Shown here piece after piece: positions 1 through 8,400 of a stretch of DNA of 64,000 bases (position 1 is its first letter; each line of letters begins with the position of its first letter). Location: the NCBI GenBank assembly GCA_917880885.1, contig OU862908.1, forward strand, positions 50,551,819 to 50,615,818, given 5' to 3'. The position numbers were made by a program, and so were the translations under genes. The DNA is from Limnephilus marmoratus. Taxonomy: Eukaryota > Arthropoda > Insecta > Trichoptera > Limnephilidae. The notes beneath the pieces were generated by a model. It searched no databases, was not told the origin of the DNA, and was given only the letters and a program-made list of their open reading frames with translations.

Positions 1-287
1 TTTATTTCGGAGACCAACAGTTTACATTAATAACAGAGCATTTAGTAATTGAGTCACAATAATTGAACCATTTACAGATTTCCGCATAGGTATTGTATAC
101 AAGTGTAGTGATTCCAGAGATATTTACTAATGAAAAATTACATTTTAAGAGCCTAGTTATGTAGGAGGGGGAAGGATGGGGGGGAATCGGTTAAGTTGAG
201 GTACAGTATTAAAAATATGCGTGACAAAAAATTAAAAGAGAAAAAAAAGAAAAAAAGGAAGTTCTTAGAGTGGTGGTTGTATTAGAG
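1..287 (-). mobile_element. LINE 3' end (copy 1), cut by a hAT element
   Basis: These 287 bases look identical, by eye, to 2424-2710. On the minus strand they end in CTGTTGGTCTCCGAAATAAA, the form of a LINE 3' terminus with short A-rich tail repeats. The upstream border at 287/288 is the terminus of a hAT element (CAGTGTTCCGCAAAC). In copy 2 the sequence simply runs on past 2710. Copy 1 is therefore best read as the 3' untranslated end of the LINE whose ORF1 and endonuclease lie further right. No coding frame is evident. The tail may continue outside the window. Confidence 0.6.
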
Positions 288-370
288 CAGTGTTCCGCAA
301 ACTTTTTATGTTCACGGTATACCTAACTAATCAAGAAATTTTAACGGTACACCAAAGAAAAAAAAAACAA

Positions 371-751
371 GGTAAATTTTGGATAGGATTGGCTAGGCTT
401 ATTACGAATAACGGCGAACTTTGAGGTAAAACTACGAAAGCTGCATGTCATCATAATTTAAAAAAACATCCCAGGTTTTGAATGGTTTGTTTGGCAAAGC
501 AGGGTTTGTCTAGCCGGGTTCGTGTAATTATGATTGATATTTATCACATAACAGTGACAGAATGACCGCGAACTGTCACCGAATCGGTTCGAGAAGTGAA
601 TTTTAATTTTACGCAATTGATAATTAAAATGCATCTTTTTCCGCCGCCACCAAGCCAAAAAGTTTCCTTTTATAGTAATTACGGCATATCTAAAGTTTTT
701 TTTCTAAAAATTATTCGTAATAAGCGTGGCCACTCCGAACCAAAATTTACC
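371..751. repeat. Inverted repeat (41-bp arms), MITE-like, inside the hAT remnant
   Basis: Bases 371-411 pair with the reverse complement of 711-751 over 41 bp with 5 mismatches. Arms begin GGTAAATTTTGG and end GCTTATTACGAATAA. The enclosed ~300 bp has no convincing gene; open frames in it are short. It could be a small nested transposon with terminal inverted repeats or a folded hAT 3' region. I see no clean target duplication at its borders, so the mobile interpretation is inferred. Confidence 0.5.
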
Positions 752-807
752 AAAAACAATATTTTATTAATATTTATTATTAAAATCAATATAACATGAA
801 AAGATGT

Positions 808-1217
808 TTAATGCGAAATGTGAGCCTGTTTAACTGAACACAGACGATCAAAATTTGGAACAATCGTTGATAACGCTGCTCGCATCTCTTCGTCGATCGT
901 CCTCAGGCGTTCTCTTTTTTTTTCGACTTTATCGTAGTGAGAGTTGAAAACCCCAATTCGCATAAATAGGTCGTGGCAAATGGTAATAGAATTGCAATAG
1001 CTCGCTTTGACAGCAGTGGATACTCATTTTTTACGTGGAGCCAAAAATGTGCTAACTCTGTTTCAGAAAATTTTAATTTTAGTGTCCGATCAGTTTTAAG
1101 CTCCATGAATTCTTCCTGCTCGTTTATTGGTAAATGTCCAAGGGAAATGCTTTCCGAAAATGGATTTCTTACCCAGTCCATAGGTTGCAGGTCACACTTA
1201 GGAAAATATTGAGCCAT
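808..1217 (-). pseudogene. hAT transposase C-terminal dimerisation region, frameshifted
   Basis: The frame from 1217 encodes a peptide with DWVRNPF near its start and the block LLPFATTYLCELGFSTL, which belongs to the C-terminal dimerisation region of ZBED5/ZMYM6-type hAT transposases. At an A-run (minus strand; T9 at 915-923) the frame shifts and stops at 903. In the neighbouring frame the expected hAT ending resumes (residues LRTIDEEMRAALS, then KQAH) and reaches a natural stop at 808-810. One base therefore appears lost in the homopolymer. The catalytic core and zinc finger are absent, because sequence above 1217 is the element's own 5' end. Non-functional; in a full-length transposase this region mediates dimerisation in the nucleus. 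Confidence 0.8.
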
Positions 1218-1411
1218 TTTCTCTGCTCAATGTAGCGTAGCGGCGTAGCACACTGCCACTTCGCGGCGATCGAGTCCCACCCACGCCACCTCCGGCCGCC
1301 GCGCCGCACAGAAAAGTAAAGACTGATTTACAGAGCATTTTGTGAGAAGTGACGCGGGACTCGCGGCACACTTACAAATGGCCACGGCACACCAGTGTGC
1401 CGCGGAGCACA

Positions 1412-1828
1412 CTTTGTAGTAAATAACGCTAATCTTTCTGAGGATGTTAATTTTGGACCGACGCTAGGTAAGTACACGCAGCACATATGGAAGTTATAAC
1501 AATGATGATTAGATTTTGATGTATTGACAGTTATCCAAATATCTTCAGCGTCTGAATTCCAAGAGCGGGGAGTAACAAAAAATTCTTTTTTAATACCTAT
1601 GATTACGCCTCCGCCAGTTGATTAACCAGTGCGATGGATATCCCTATCATTTCTGTAGACAGAATAGCGGTTATCAAATAATTCCTCATCTAGGATGCTA
1701 TCAACCATCCAACTTTCGGTAATGAAAATCAAGTCATAATTATTGAGCAGCACATTTTGACTAAACTCCAATGTTTTTGAGCGCAGACCTCTCGCATTTT
1801 GATAGAATATTATTAAAGAATCAAGCAT
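1412..1828 (-). pseudogene. LINE ORF2 fragment: endonuclease domain, stop codon, truncated
   Basis: The frame opens with ATG at 1828. It shows the endonuclease motifs FYQNARGLRSK (residues 8-18) and FITESWM (about 35-41), typical of the APE-like endonuclease of CR1/Jockey LINEs, which nicks the target DNA for reverse transcription. After 68 codons there is an in-frame TAA (1624-1622). The same frame then stays open and continues with GGGVIIGIKKEFF and VYLP, both expected of this domain, down to about 1412, where hAT sequence takes over. The reverse transcriptase is missing. The stop is a point change, not a homopolymer slip, so the copy is truly dead. Confidence 0.8.
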
Positions 1829-2040
1829 TGAGAAATTTTGTTAAATACATTAATAACTTCAGTTTCTACAAAATATACTTGATTATTTTGTTCGAAAGTT
1901 ATGTTCATAGTCATAAGTCCACAATTAGTCCATAACATACAATTATCAATTAAGGTGCGTGAGTATATCATAGAATGTAAAGCTGAGCAGTGAGTACAAT
2001 TATCAGCAGGTGGGGTTAATGTAAAAAGGGTAATATTCAT
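1813..2040 (-). other. Short open frame between LINE ORF1 and ORF2, unrecognised
   Basis: A 75-codon ATG frame overlaps the start of the endonuclease frame by 16 bases. It contains two cysteine pairs (CTHC near residue 15 and a CX5C near residue 34) but no family I recognise. It lies in the stretch of LINE that joins ORF1 to ORF2 once the inserted hAT is disregarded. It may be chance, or an N-terminal extension or inter-ORF peptide of the LINE. The 2041-2080 stretch before it holds nothing else. Confidence 0.25.
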
Positions 2041-2072
2041 TAAATTAAGAAAAAATCAGGAGAAAAATAGTA

Positions 2073-2080
2073 GTTACAGG
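2073..2080. repeat. 8-bp target site duplication, left (GTTACAGG)
   Basis: GTTACAGG lies immediately left of the hAT terminus at 2081 and recurs exactly at 4204-4211 right of the opposite terminus. Eight-base duplications are characteristic of hAT transposition. Confidence 0.92.
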
Positions 2081-2095
2081 CAGGGCTGGGCAGTA

Positions 2096-2280
2096 TTTGA
2101 AATACTTGTAATTGAAATACGTATTTGAAATACAAATACGTATTTTGTATTTGTATTTCAATTACTTCCTAAAAATGTATTTTGTAATTGGTATTTCAAT
2201 TACCTGCTGCTGAGGTATTTTGTAATTTGTATTTCAAATACTTATGGTTTCAAAATACATTTTCAAATACATTTAGCGAG
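2096..2280. repeat. Left subterminal GTATTT/AAATAC repeats of the hAT
   Basis: About 185 bp made of variants of GTATTTGAAATAC and TTTGTATTTCAATTAC in both orientations. The matching block lies at the other end (about 4010-4190). Subterminal repeats of this kind are typical transposase binding sites of hAT elements; that role here is inferred. Confidence 0.75.
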
Positions 2281-2410
2281 CTTAATAATGATAATGAAAA
2301 ATAAACACACATAGATAATACATAGACTAAAAACGCTAGAATCCTGCACTGTTGTCCTTTGCTATAACACTCTTACTAATGATTATTTGTAGTTCTCTTT
2401 ATCATTGCTT

Positions 2411-2710
2411 TATTTTTATTTTATTTATTTCGGAGACCAACAGTTTACATTAATAACAGAGCATTTAGTAATTGAGTCACAATAATTGAACCATTTACAG
2501 ATTTCCGCATAGGTATTGTATACAAGTGTAGTGATTCCAGAGATATTTACTAATGAAAAATTACATTTTAAGAGCCTAGTTATGTAGGAGGGGGAAGGAT
2601 GGGGGGGAATCGGTTAAGTTGAGGTACAGTATTAAAAATATGCGTGACAAAAAATTAAAAGAGAAAAAAAAGAAAAAAAGGAAGTTCTTAGAGTGGTGGT
2701 TGTATTAGAG
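2411..2710 (-). mobile_element. LINE 3' end (copy 2) nested in the hAT
   Basis: Bases 2424-2710 match 1-287 without a visible difference. The minus-strand end is an A-rich tail of AAATAAA units (2430-2411). Unlike copy 1, the sequence is not interrupted at 2710, so the true upstream end of the LINE piece probably lies further right but cannot be placed. It looks like a 5'-truncated insertion of the same LINE family into the hAT. It contains no coding frame of note. Confidence 0.6.
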
Positions 2711-2863
2711 GGTATCTATAGTTATTGTTATTGTAGAGTATCGAGAGAGCGTCTATGTGATTTTAAGGGGTGTGGTGCAGAGTTAAAAATGTCAAATTGT
2801 GTATAGTGTGTGTTGAAAGTGTTGGATGCACGATAGTTGAATGAGTTCTGCTTAGATTTTGTT

Positions 2864-2919
2864 TTGCACCGTAATGTACTGTACATTTGTGTTGCATTAT
2901 AATGTACTGTACATTTTGC
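2864..2919. repeat. 28-bp tandem duplication
   Basis: Two adjacent copies, 2864-2891 and 2892-2919, match at about 22 of 28 positions. Each contains the dyad ATGTACTGTACAT. The function is unknown. Confidence 0.6.
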
Positions 2920-3552
2920 TTACGTCATGCTAGTTATTATTATTGTCCTGTGCTATAATAGCACTGTTATTGTACATTTTTTATCATATTATATTATACT
3001 TGTCATTGTTTTGTATTGAAATTTTTTTATCATAGTATTAGATCAAGCACTATAGGAATAATTTGACTGATTACTAGATTATTTTTAAGTTAATTACTGT
3101 AGAGCGCACTTAAAATGAAATAACACAAAACTGCGCTATACAAATGTCATTCATTTGTATATAAATATGAATCCTTGTTTACCTTGATCACGCCATAACT
3201 TCAGAATGACTTTACCCATTTCATTAATTTTTTTTAAAGTTTTCTAATACTTTGTAGAAGGTTCTTACGGAAAGAAATATTAAGAAAATTATGCAGAAAA
3301 TTGGATAATTTCAGAAAACTTAACGACTATTTTAACTTCGCACGTTTGACGGTTCGCGCATTCGATGAAATTTGAATTTAGCAGGCAGCTGTTTTTTTTG
3401 TAACAAAAGAATTATTTATGGATTTTTTAAATTATAGATATTTTAAATAGGTACCTATGTGAGGTACCAGATTTGATTGATTGTTCTTGTAATATGGAAA
3501 AATTAATATTTGTAATATGTGAAAAATGAAAATATGAATAAAAAAATTATAA
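2920..3552. other. AT-rich hAT interior without a gene
   Basis: About 630 bp of AT-rich sequence with no open frame of interest, no terminal repeats and no family I recognise on either strand. It may include older, eroded insertions. Confidence 0.5.
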
Positions 3553-3793
3553 TAGCTGGCACGCGAGTTGTTTGAAAACAGAATGTACTGGGACTAAATA
3601 AATGGACCGCGGGAGGGGGGTTGGCGGGATGGTGGAGCGGGAGAGGGAAGAGGGTAGACAGGGAAGGTGGAAGGGAAATGCAAGAGGGGAAGGGGATGCG
3701 GTAGGGGAACGGGGACGCACGGGAAAGGACATGCAGGGAGAAACAATTTATTTCTTTGAATATGGCATTACAACGCATGCCGGGAACCAGCTA
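3553..3793. mobile_element. Possible nested small element with G-rich core
   Basis: The segment begins TAGCTGGCACGCGAGTTG and ends with the inverse CCAGCTA preceded by GCATGCCGGGAA, so its ends form an imperfect inverted repeat sharing TAGCTGG and a CGCG-GTTG core. Between them lies a strongly purine-rich, G-rich tract (3601-3747). The sharp change of composition from AT-rich flanks suggests a separate insertion. I cannot assign a class; target duplications are not clear. Confidence 0.35.
3601..3747 (+). repeat. G-rich purine tract with quadruplex-type runs
   Basis: On the plus strand this stretch is almost all G and A with many runs of three or more G. At 3686-3714 four runs of four G occur with short loops, which fits a G-quadruplex pattern. 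Open frames through it give low-complexity Pro/Ser-rich peptides on the minus strand and are not genes. Confidence 0.7.
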
Positions 3794-4009
3794 GTGTTAT
3801 TATAATAATTATTATTATAATCCAACACCTAAGTCCTATACCACAAAACTTTACAAGTGGGGCGGAGACGAGATGTGTCTCCTGAGCAATATGATTAGTC
3901 AATTTTAGCACGTCTCTGTTTCATTCCGCTCAGCTTTGCTTCTATGGAAATGCACCCTTAGATATGGGCACTTACGATAATTTATTGCAACCAAAGGTTC
4001 TACCAAAAC

Positions 4010-4190
4010 CAAATGTATTTTGTATTTTGTAATTTGTATTTTGTATTTGAAATTAAAAAATGGTTAAAATACTGTATTTTGTATTTTGTATTTCAAATAC
4101 ATGACTTGAAAGTATTTTGTATTTCGTATTTTAAATACATGCGAGAAAGTATTTTGTAATTTGTATTTCAATTACAGCAAAGCATGTATT
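4010..4190. repeat. Right subterminal GTATTT/AAATAC repeats of the hAT
   Basis: Repeated GTATTTTGTATTT and AAATAC units mirror the left block. They end just inside the terminus GTATTTTGCCCAGCCCTG. Likely transposase binding sites by analogy with other hAT elements. Confidence 0.75.
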
Positions 4191-4203
4191 TTGCCCAGCC
4201 CTG

Positions 4204-4211
4204 GTTACAGG
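4204..4211. repeat. 8-bp target site duplication, right (GTTACAGG)
   Basis: Exact copy of 2073-2080, abutting the hAT right terminus at 4203. Confidence 0.92.
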
Positions 4212-4238
4212 ATAGATGATTTAACATGGTAATGGTGA

Positions 4239-5174
4239 TTAAGCTATTATGTTTTTTAACTGCGAGTCGCATGAGATATGTATGGGAGGTGATGTATCGT
4301 TCTTTCTTAGGTAGATTTTCCCGTTTCGTATCCATAAAAACTGATACATGTGTTCGTTTTTAAAGCCTTTGGCGGACCTAAATATAGATTTATTTTTCCG
4401 CGTGAGATGGTCGTTAACACAGATCCTCTGATCAGCTCCAGCCATTCCGATGCCCTTGGTAGTGATTCCTTTTTTCTTCTTAATGGCTGCTATAAATTCG
4501 TCCTTCTTCTTGCGAGAGGTGAATTTTGCGATGATGTTTCCCGGGCGTCCGTCAGTCCTGTCTTGAGTATGATTACGCTTGCTGACTCTGCTAACATATT
4601 CAATTTCGTTTTGATGGAGAGGGCATCCAATAACTGTTGCAATAGTTGACATTATTGTAGGCAGATTCTCGTTGGTGGTCTCCGGCATTCCATGTATTTC
4701 TATGTTATTAGAGAGAAGCTCCTGCTCCCTTTCATTATTTCCCCTCTCTAACATGAATACTGTTTGTTTCAGCTCAGATACTTCCATTTCTAGCTTATCT
4801 ACTTTGGCTAATTTATTGTTGATTAGATTAATTTTGCTTGAGAAATCGTCCATAATAGTATTATTGTAAATTATCACCTTTTCAAATTCAGCCATTTTAT
4901 TGCTTATTTTTTCTAACTGCAGCGATATTTTTTTTACCTCCACAGTTAGGAGTTCATTGCTGTGGTAAGTGGAGCTAGTGCGAATTTCCGGATTGACCAG
5001 GATTTGTATGCAATTATTGCACTTCCATGCATCCTTTTTTCCTTGCGACATGCGTTTGTAAACGCTTGCCGTAATATTGGCACATTCAAAATGGAAAGTG
5101 CATTTGCAGGTTGAGCACCTTATACACTCAGCCTCTTTTAGATGCTTAACGCAAAACTTGCAAGTTGTATCCAT
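4239..5174 (-). CDS. LINE ORF1 protein: PHD-type zinc finger, coiled coil, FP25K-like C-terminus
   Basis: The first ATG is at 5174, giving 311 codons; the frame is open 11 codons further without an ATG. Residue numbers here count from that ATG. Near the N-terminus is a C4HC3 PHD-like finger: Cys5/8, Cys20/23, His28, Cys31, Cys52/55. It is followed by a heptad-rich, probably coiled-coil stretch (about 80-150). Next comes a basic region with NNIEIHGMPE, as in transposase-22/L1 ORF1-type RNA-binding folds. The C-terminal part (about 245-310) contains VNDHLTRKNKSIF, then YQFLWIRNGKIYLRKN, resembling the Baculo_FP_C domain found in many insect LINE ORF1 proteins. Such proteins coat LINE RNA and act as chaperones during target-primed reverse transcription. 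The frame is intact although ORF2 is destroyed, so no autonomous movement is expected. Family assignment is by motif only. Confidence 0.8.
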   Translation of the reverse strand: MDTTCKFCVKHLKEAECIRCSTCKCTFHFECANITASVYKRMSQGKKDAWKCNNCIQILVNPEIRTSSTYHSNELLTVEVKKISLQLEKISNKMAEFEKVIIYNNTIMDDFSSKINLINNKLAKVDKLEMEVSELKQTVFMLERGNNEREQELLSNNIEIHGMPETTNENLPTIMSTIATVIGCPLHQNEIEYVSRVSKRNHTQDRTDGRPGNIIAKFTSRKKKDEFIAAIKKKKGITTKGIGMAGADQRICVNDHLTRKNKSIFRSAKGFKNEHMYQFLWIRNGKIYLRKNDTSPPIHISCDSQLKNIIA

Positions 5175-5443
5175 ATTTGTTATACTTGCGGCTGCAATAG
5201 GTTGCAATACTGTAGGTAGCTTGAGGTTTTTGTCAGTTTTTGAATAATAACTTTATTAACTTCAGATTTGACACTGTGAACACTTTAAACAAACACTCAC
5301 TTTCGAATTTAATTCACCTCAACTTATATTATGGGCTGGTATTGAAATTGTGTGATAAGAGTCACTGTTTTTAGAGCAAATGAACGATTATTGGGGAGCG
5401 ATTGACAAACGTCAGGCAGGTGTTTTTAGATAATGACAATGTT
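5175..5443 (-). other. LINE 5' leader up to the satellite border
   Basis: About 270 bp between the ORF1 start and the first satellite unit (ATACTTGGGGTCGG from 5444). No gene, and no satellite sub-repeat is seen in it. It is read as the 5' untranslated part of the LINE, which would contain an internal promoter. Whether the LINE 5' end is complete cannot be judged from one copy. Confidence 0.5.
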
Positions 5444-8400
5444 ATACTTGGGGTCGGTGATAACTTTGGCACTATGGCACCGAGCCGACTGAAATCGTGG
5501 ATTCTTACTAAAAATATGGTCGGTATACGAATCAATTAAAATACCTGCCAAAAGAAGACATTTTAAAAAATCATTTTTTTAACACTTGGGGTCGGTCGTA
5601 TTAGCACTTGGGTTCGGTTATTTAAATACTTGGGTCGGTTATTACTTTGGCCCTTAGTCACCGATTTGACTGAAATTTAAATTCTTACTAAGAACATGGT
5701 CCGTAAATGAATCAATCAAAAAAATATCCCCAAAAAACGATATAAAGAAATTTTTTTTTTGAACACTTGGATTCGGTCGTTAGAACACATGGCGTCGGTC
5801 ATAATTTCGGCACCACAGCACCAAACTGTCTGAAATTTTGGATTCTTACAAAAAATCATGGTCTGCACACGAATCAATCAAAAAATCTTTCAAAAAAAGA
5901 TTTAACAAAAACATCATTTTAAAACTTGGGCTCAGTCGTATTAGCACTTGGTTTCGGTTGTTTTAATACTTGGGGTCGGTGATAATTTTGGCACTATGGC
6001 ACCGAGCCAACTGAAATTGTGGATTCTTTCTAAATATATGGTCGGTATACGAATCAATTAAAATACCTGCCAAAAAAATAAATTTTAAAAAACTCATTGT
6101 TTTAACACTTGGGGTCGGTCGTATTAGCACTTGGATTCGGTTATTTTAATACTTGTTCGGTCATAACTTTGGCCCTAAGTCACCGATTTGACTGAAATTT
6201 TGGATTCTTACTAAGAACATGGTCTGTAAATGAATTAATCAAAAAATATCCCCAAAAAAGGATTTAAAAAAAAAAAATTTTTTTCAACACTTGGGTTCGG
6301 TCGTTAAAACACATGGCGTCGGTCATAATTTCGGCACCACAACACCAAACAGTGTGAAATTTTGGATTCTTATTAAAAATCATGGTTTGCACACGAATCA
6401 ATCAAAAAATCTTTCAAAAGAAGATTTAACAAAAACATCATTTAAAAACTTGGGCTCAGTCGTATTAGCACTTGGGTTCGGTTGTTTTAATACTTGGGGT
6501 CGGTGATAATTTTGGCACTATGGCACCGAGCCGACTGAAATTGTGGATTCTTTCTAAGAATATGGTCGGTATACGAATCAATTAAAATACCTGTCAAAAA
6601 AATAAATTTAAAAAATATCATTGTTTTTACACTTGGGGTCGGTCGTATTAGCACTTGGATTCGGTTATTTTAATACTTGCTCGGTCATAACTTTGGCCCT
6701 AAGTCACCGATTTGACTGAAATTTTGGATTCTTACTAAGAACATGGTCTGTAAATGAATCAATCAAAAAATATCCCCAAAAAAGGATTTAAAAAATATAT
6801 ATATTTCAACACTTGGGTTTGGTCGTTAAAACACATGGCGTCGGTCATAATTTCGGCACCACAGCACCAAACTGTCTGAAATTTTGGATTCTGACTAAAA
6901 ATCATGGTCTGCAAACGAATCAATCAAAAAATCTTTCAAAAGAAGATTTAACAAAAACATCATTTTAAAACTTGGGCTCAGTCGTATTAGCACTTGGGTT
7001 CGGTTGTTTTAATACATGGGGTCGGTGATTATTTTGGCACTATGGCACCGAGCCGACTGAAATTGTGGATTCTTTTTAAGAATATGGTCGGTATACGAAT
7101 CAATTAAAATACGTGCCAAAAAAATAAATTTTAAAAAAATCTTTGTTTTAACACTTGGGGTCGGTCGTATTAGCACTTGGATTCGGTTATTTTCATACTT
7201 GCTCGGTCATAACTTTGGCCCTAAGTCACCGATTTGACTGAAATTTTGGATTCTTACTAAGAACATGGTCTGTAAATGAATCAATCAAAAAATATCCCCA
7301 AAAAAAGATATTAAAAAAATATATATTTTTTCAACACTTGGGTTCGGTCGAAGATTTAACAAAAACATCATTTCAAAATTTTGGCTCAGTCGTATTAGCA
7401 CTTGGGTTCGGTTGTTTTAATACTTGGGGTCGGTGAATATTTTGGCACTATGGCACCGAGCCGACTGAAATTGTGGATTCTTTCTAAGAATATGTCGGTA
7501 TACGAATCAATTAAAATACCTGCCAAAAAAATAAATTTTAAAAAAATCATTGTTTTAACACTTGGGGTCGGTCGTATTAGCACTTGGATTCGGTTATTTT
7601 AATACTTGCTCGGTCATAACTTTGGCCCTAAGTCACCGATTTGACTGAAATTTTGGATTCTTACTAAGAACATGGTCTGTAAATGAATCAATCAGAAAAT
7701 ATCCCAAAAAAGGATTAAAAAAAAATATATTTTTTCAACACTTGGGTTCGGTCGTTTAAACACATGGCGTCGGTCATAATTTCGGCACCACAACACCAAA
7801 CTGTCTGAAATTTTGGAATCTTACTAAAAATCATGGTCTGCACACGAATCAATCAAAAAATCTTTCAAAAGAAGATTTAACAAAAACATCATTTTAAAAC
7901 TTGGGCTCAGTCGTATTAGCACTTGGGTTCGGTTGTTTTAATACTTGGGGTCGGTGATAATTTTGGCACTATGGCACCGAGCCGACTGAAATTGTGGATT
8001 CTTTCTAAGAATATGGTCGGTATACGAATCAATAAAAATACGTGCCATAAAAAAAAAATTTATAAAAATCATTGTTTTAACACTTGGGGTCGGTCGTATT
8101 AGCACTTGGATTCGGTTATTTTTATACTTGCTCGGTCATAACTATGGCCCTAAGTCACCGATTTGACTGAAATTTTGGATTCTTACTAAGAACATGGTCT
8201 GTAAATGAATCAATCAAAAAATATCCCCAAAAAAAGATATTAAAAAAAAAGAAATTTTTTCAACACTTGGGTTCGGTCGTTAAAACACATGGCATCGGTC
8301 ATAATTTCGGCACCACAACACCAAACTGTCTGAAATTTTGGATTCTTACTAAAAATCATGGTCTGCACACGAATCAATCAAAAAATCTTTTAAAAGAAGA

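Larger units (their letters stand above)
288..1411 (-). mobile_element. Truncated hAT element with internal deletion
   Basis: The element begins at 288 with a hAT-type terminus, CAGTGTTCCGCAAACTTTTT. It holds the C-terminal part of a hAT transposase on the minus strand. At the other side (about 1370-1411) lies GC-rich sequence with GTGTGCCGCGG and CACGGCACACC motifs, of the kind often seen just inside hAT 5' ends. The terminal CAGTG of that side is absent: the sequence passes at about 1411 straight into LINE endonuclease code. The transposase also lacks its N-terminal and catalytic parts. It is a dead, internally deleted copy, and no matching 8-bp target duplication is visible. Confidence 0.65.
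2081..4203. mobile_element. Non-autonomous hAT element with complete termini
   Basis: Terminal inverted repeats CAGGGCTGGGCA are present at both ends and perfect 8-bp duplications flank them. Inside each terminus is a long run of degenerate GTATTTGAAATAC-like subterminal repeats. No transposase is visible, so it would depend on a partner. The 2.1-kb body is a patchwork: a LINE 3' end (2411 to at least 2710), a 28-bp tandem duplication (2864-2919), AT-rich sequence without a gene (2920-3552), and a G-rich nested segment (3553-3793). Removing it joins the two LINE halves, so it inserted after the LINE. The hAT assignment rests on duplication length and the CAG-type ends. Confidence 0.85.
1..5443 (-). 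mobile_element. Composite minus-strand LINE (CR1/Jockey-like), broken by two hAT elements
   Basis: Read on the minus strand, the pieces occur in LINE order: 5' leader, ORF1 with a PHD-type finger, the start of ORF2 (apurinic-like endonuclease), then a 3' end finishing in AAATAAA-like repeats. One hAT element with a perfect target duplication separates ORF1 from ORF2. A second, truncated hAT separates the endonuclease from the 3' end, and the reverse transcriptase is missing. The right border meets satellite DNA directly near 5444, so the LINE probably inserted into the array; its tail lies at or beyond the left edge. The class rests on the ORF1 architecture and endonuclease motifs; without the reverse transcriptase, the exact clade is inferred. 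Confidence 0.72.

Noticed and set aside
1427..1431. CGCTA (TAGCG on the minus strand) as the missing hAT terminus
   Set aside because: The endonuclease frame runs straight through these bases, so they belong to the LINE; the adjoining 8 bp also do not match 280-287 as a target duplication.
1..2710. The 287-bp identical pair as a tandem segmental duplication of 2.4 kb
   Set aside because: Only the 287 bp match. The following sequence differs because one copy is cut by a hAT; a nested LINE 3' end explains both.
3503..3805. Overlapping Pro/Ser-rich and Gly/Arg-rich frames on both strands
   Set aside because: They are translations of the purine-rich tract and have no family resemblance.
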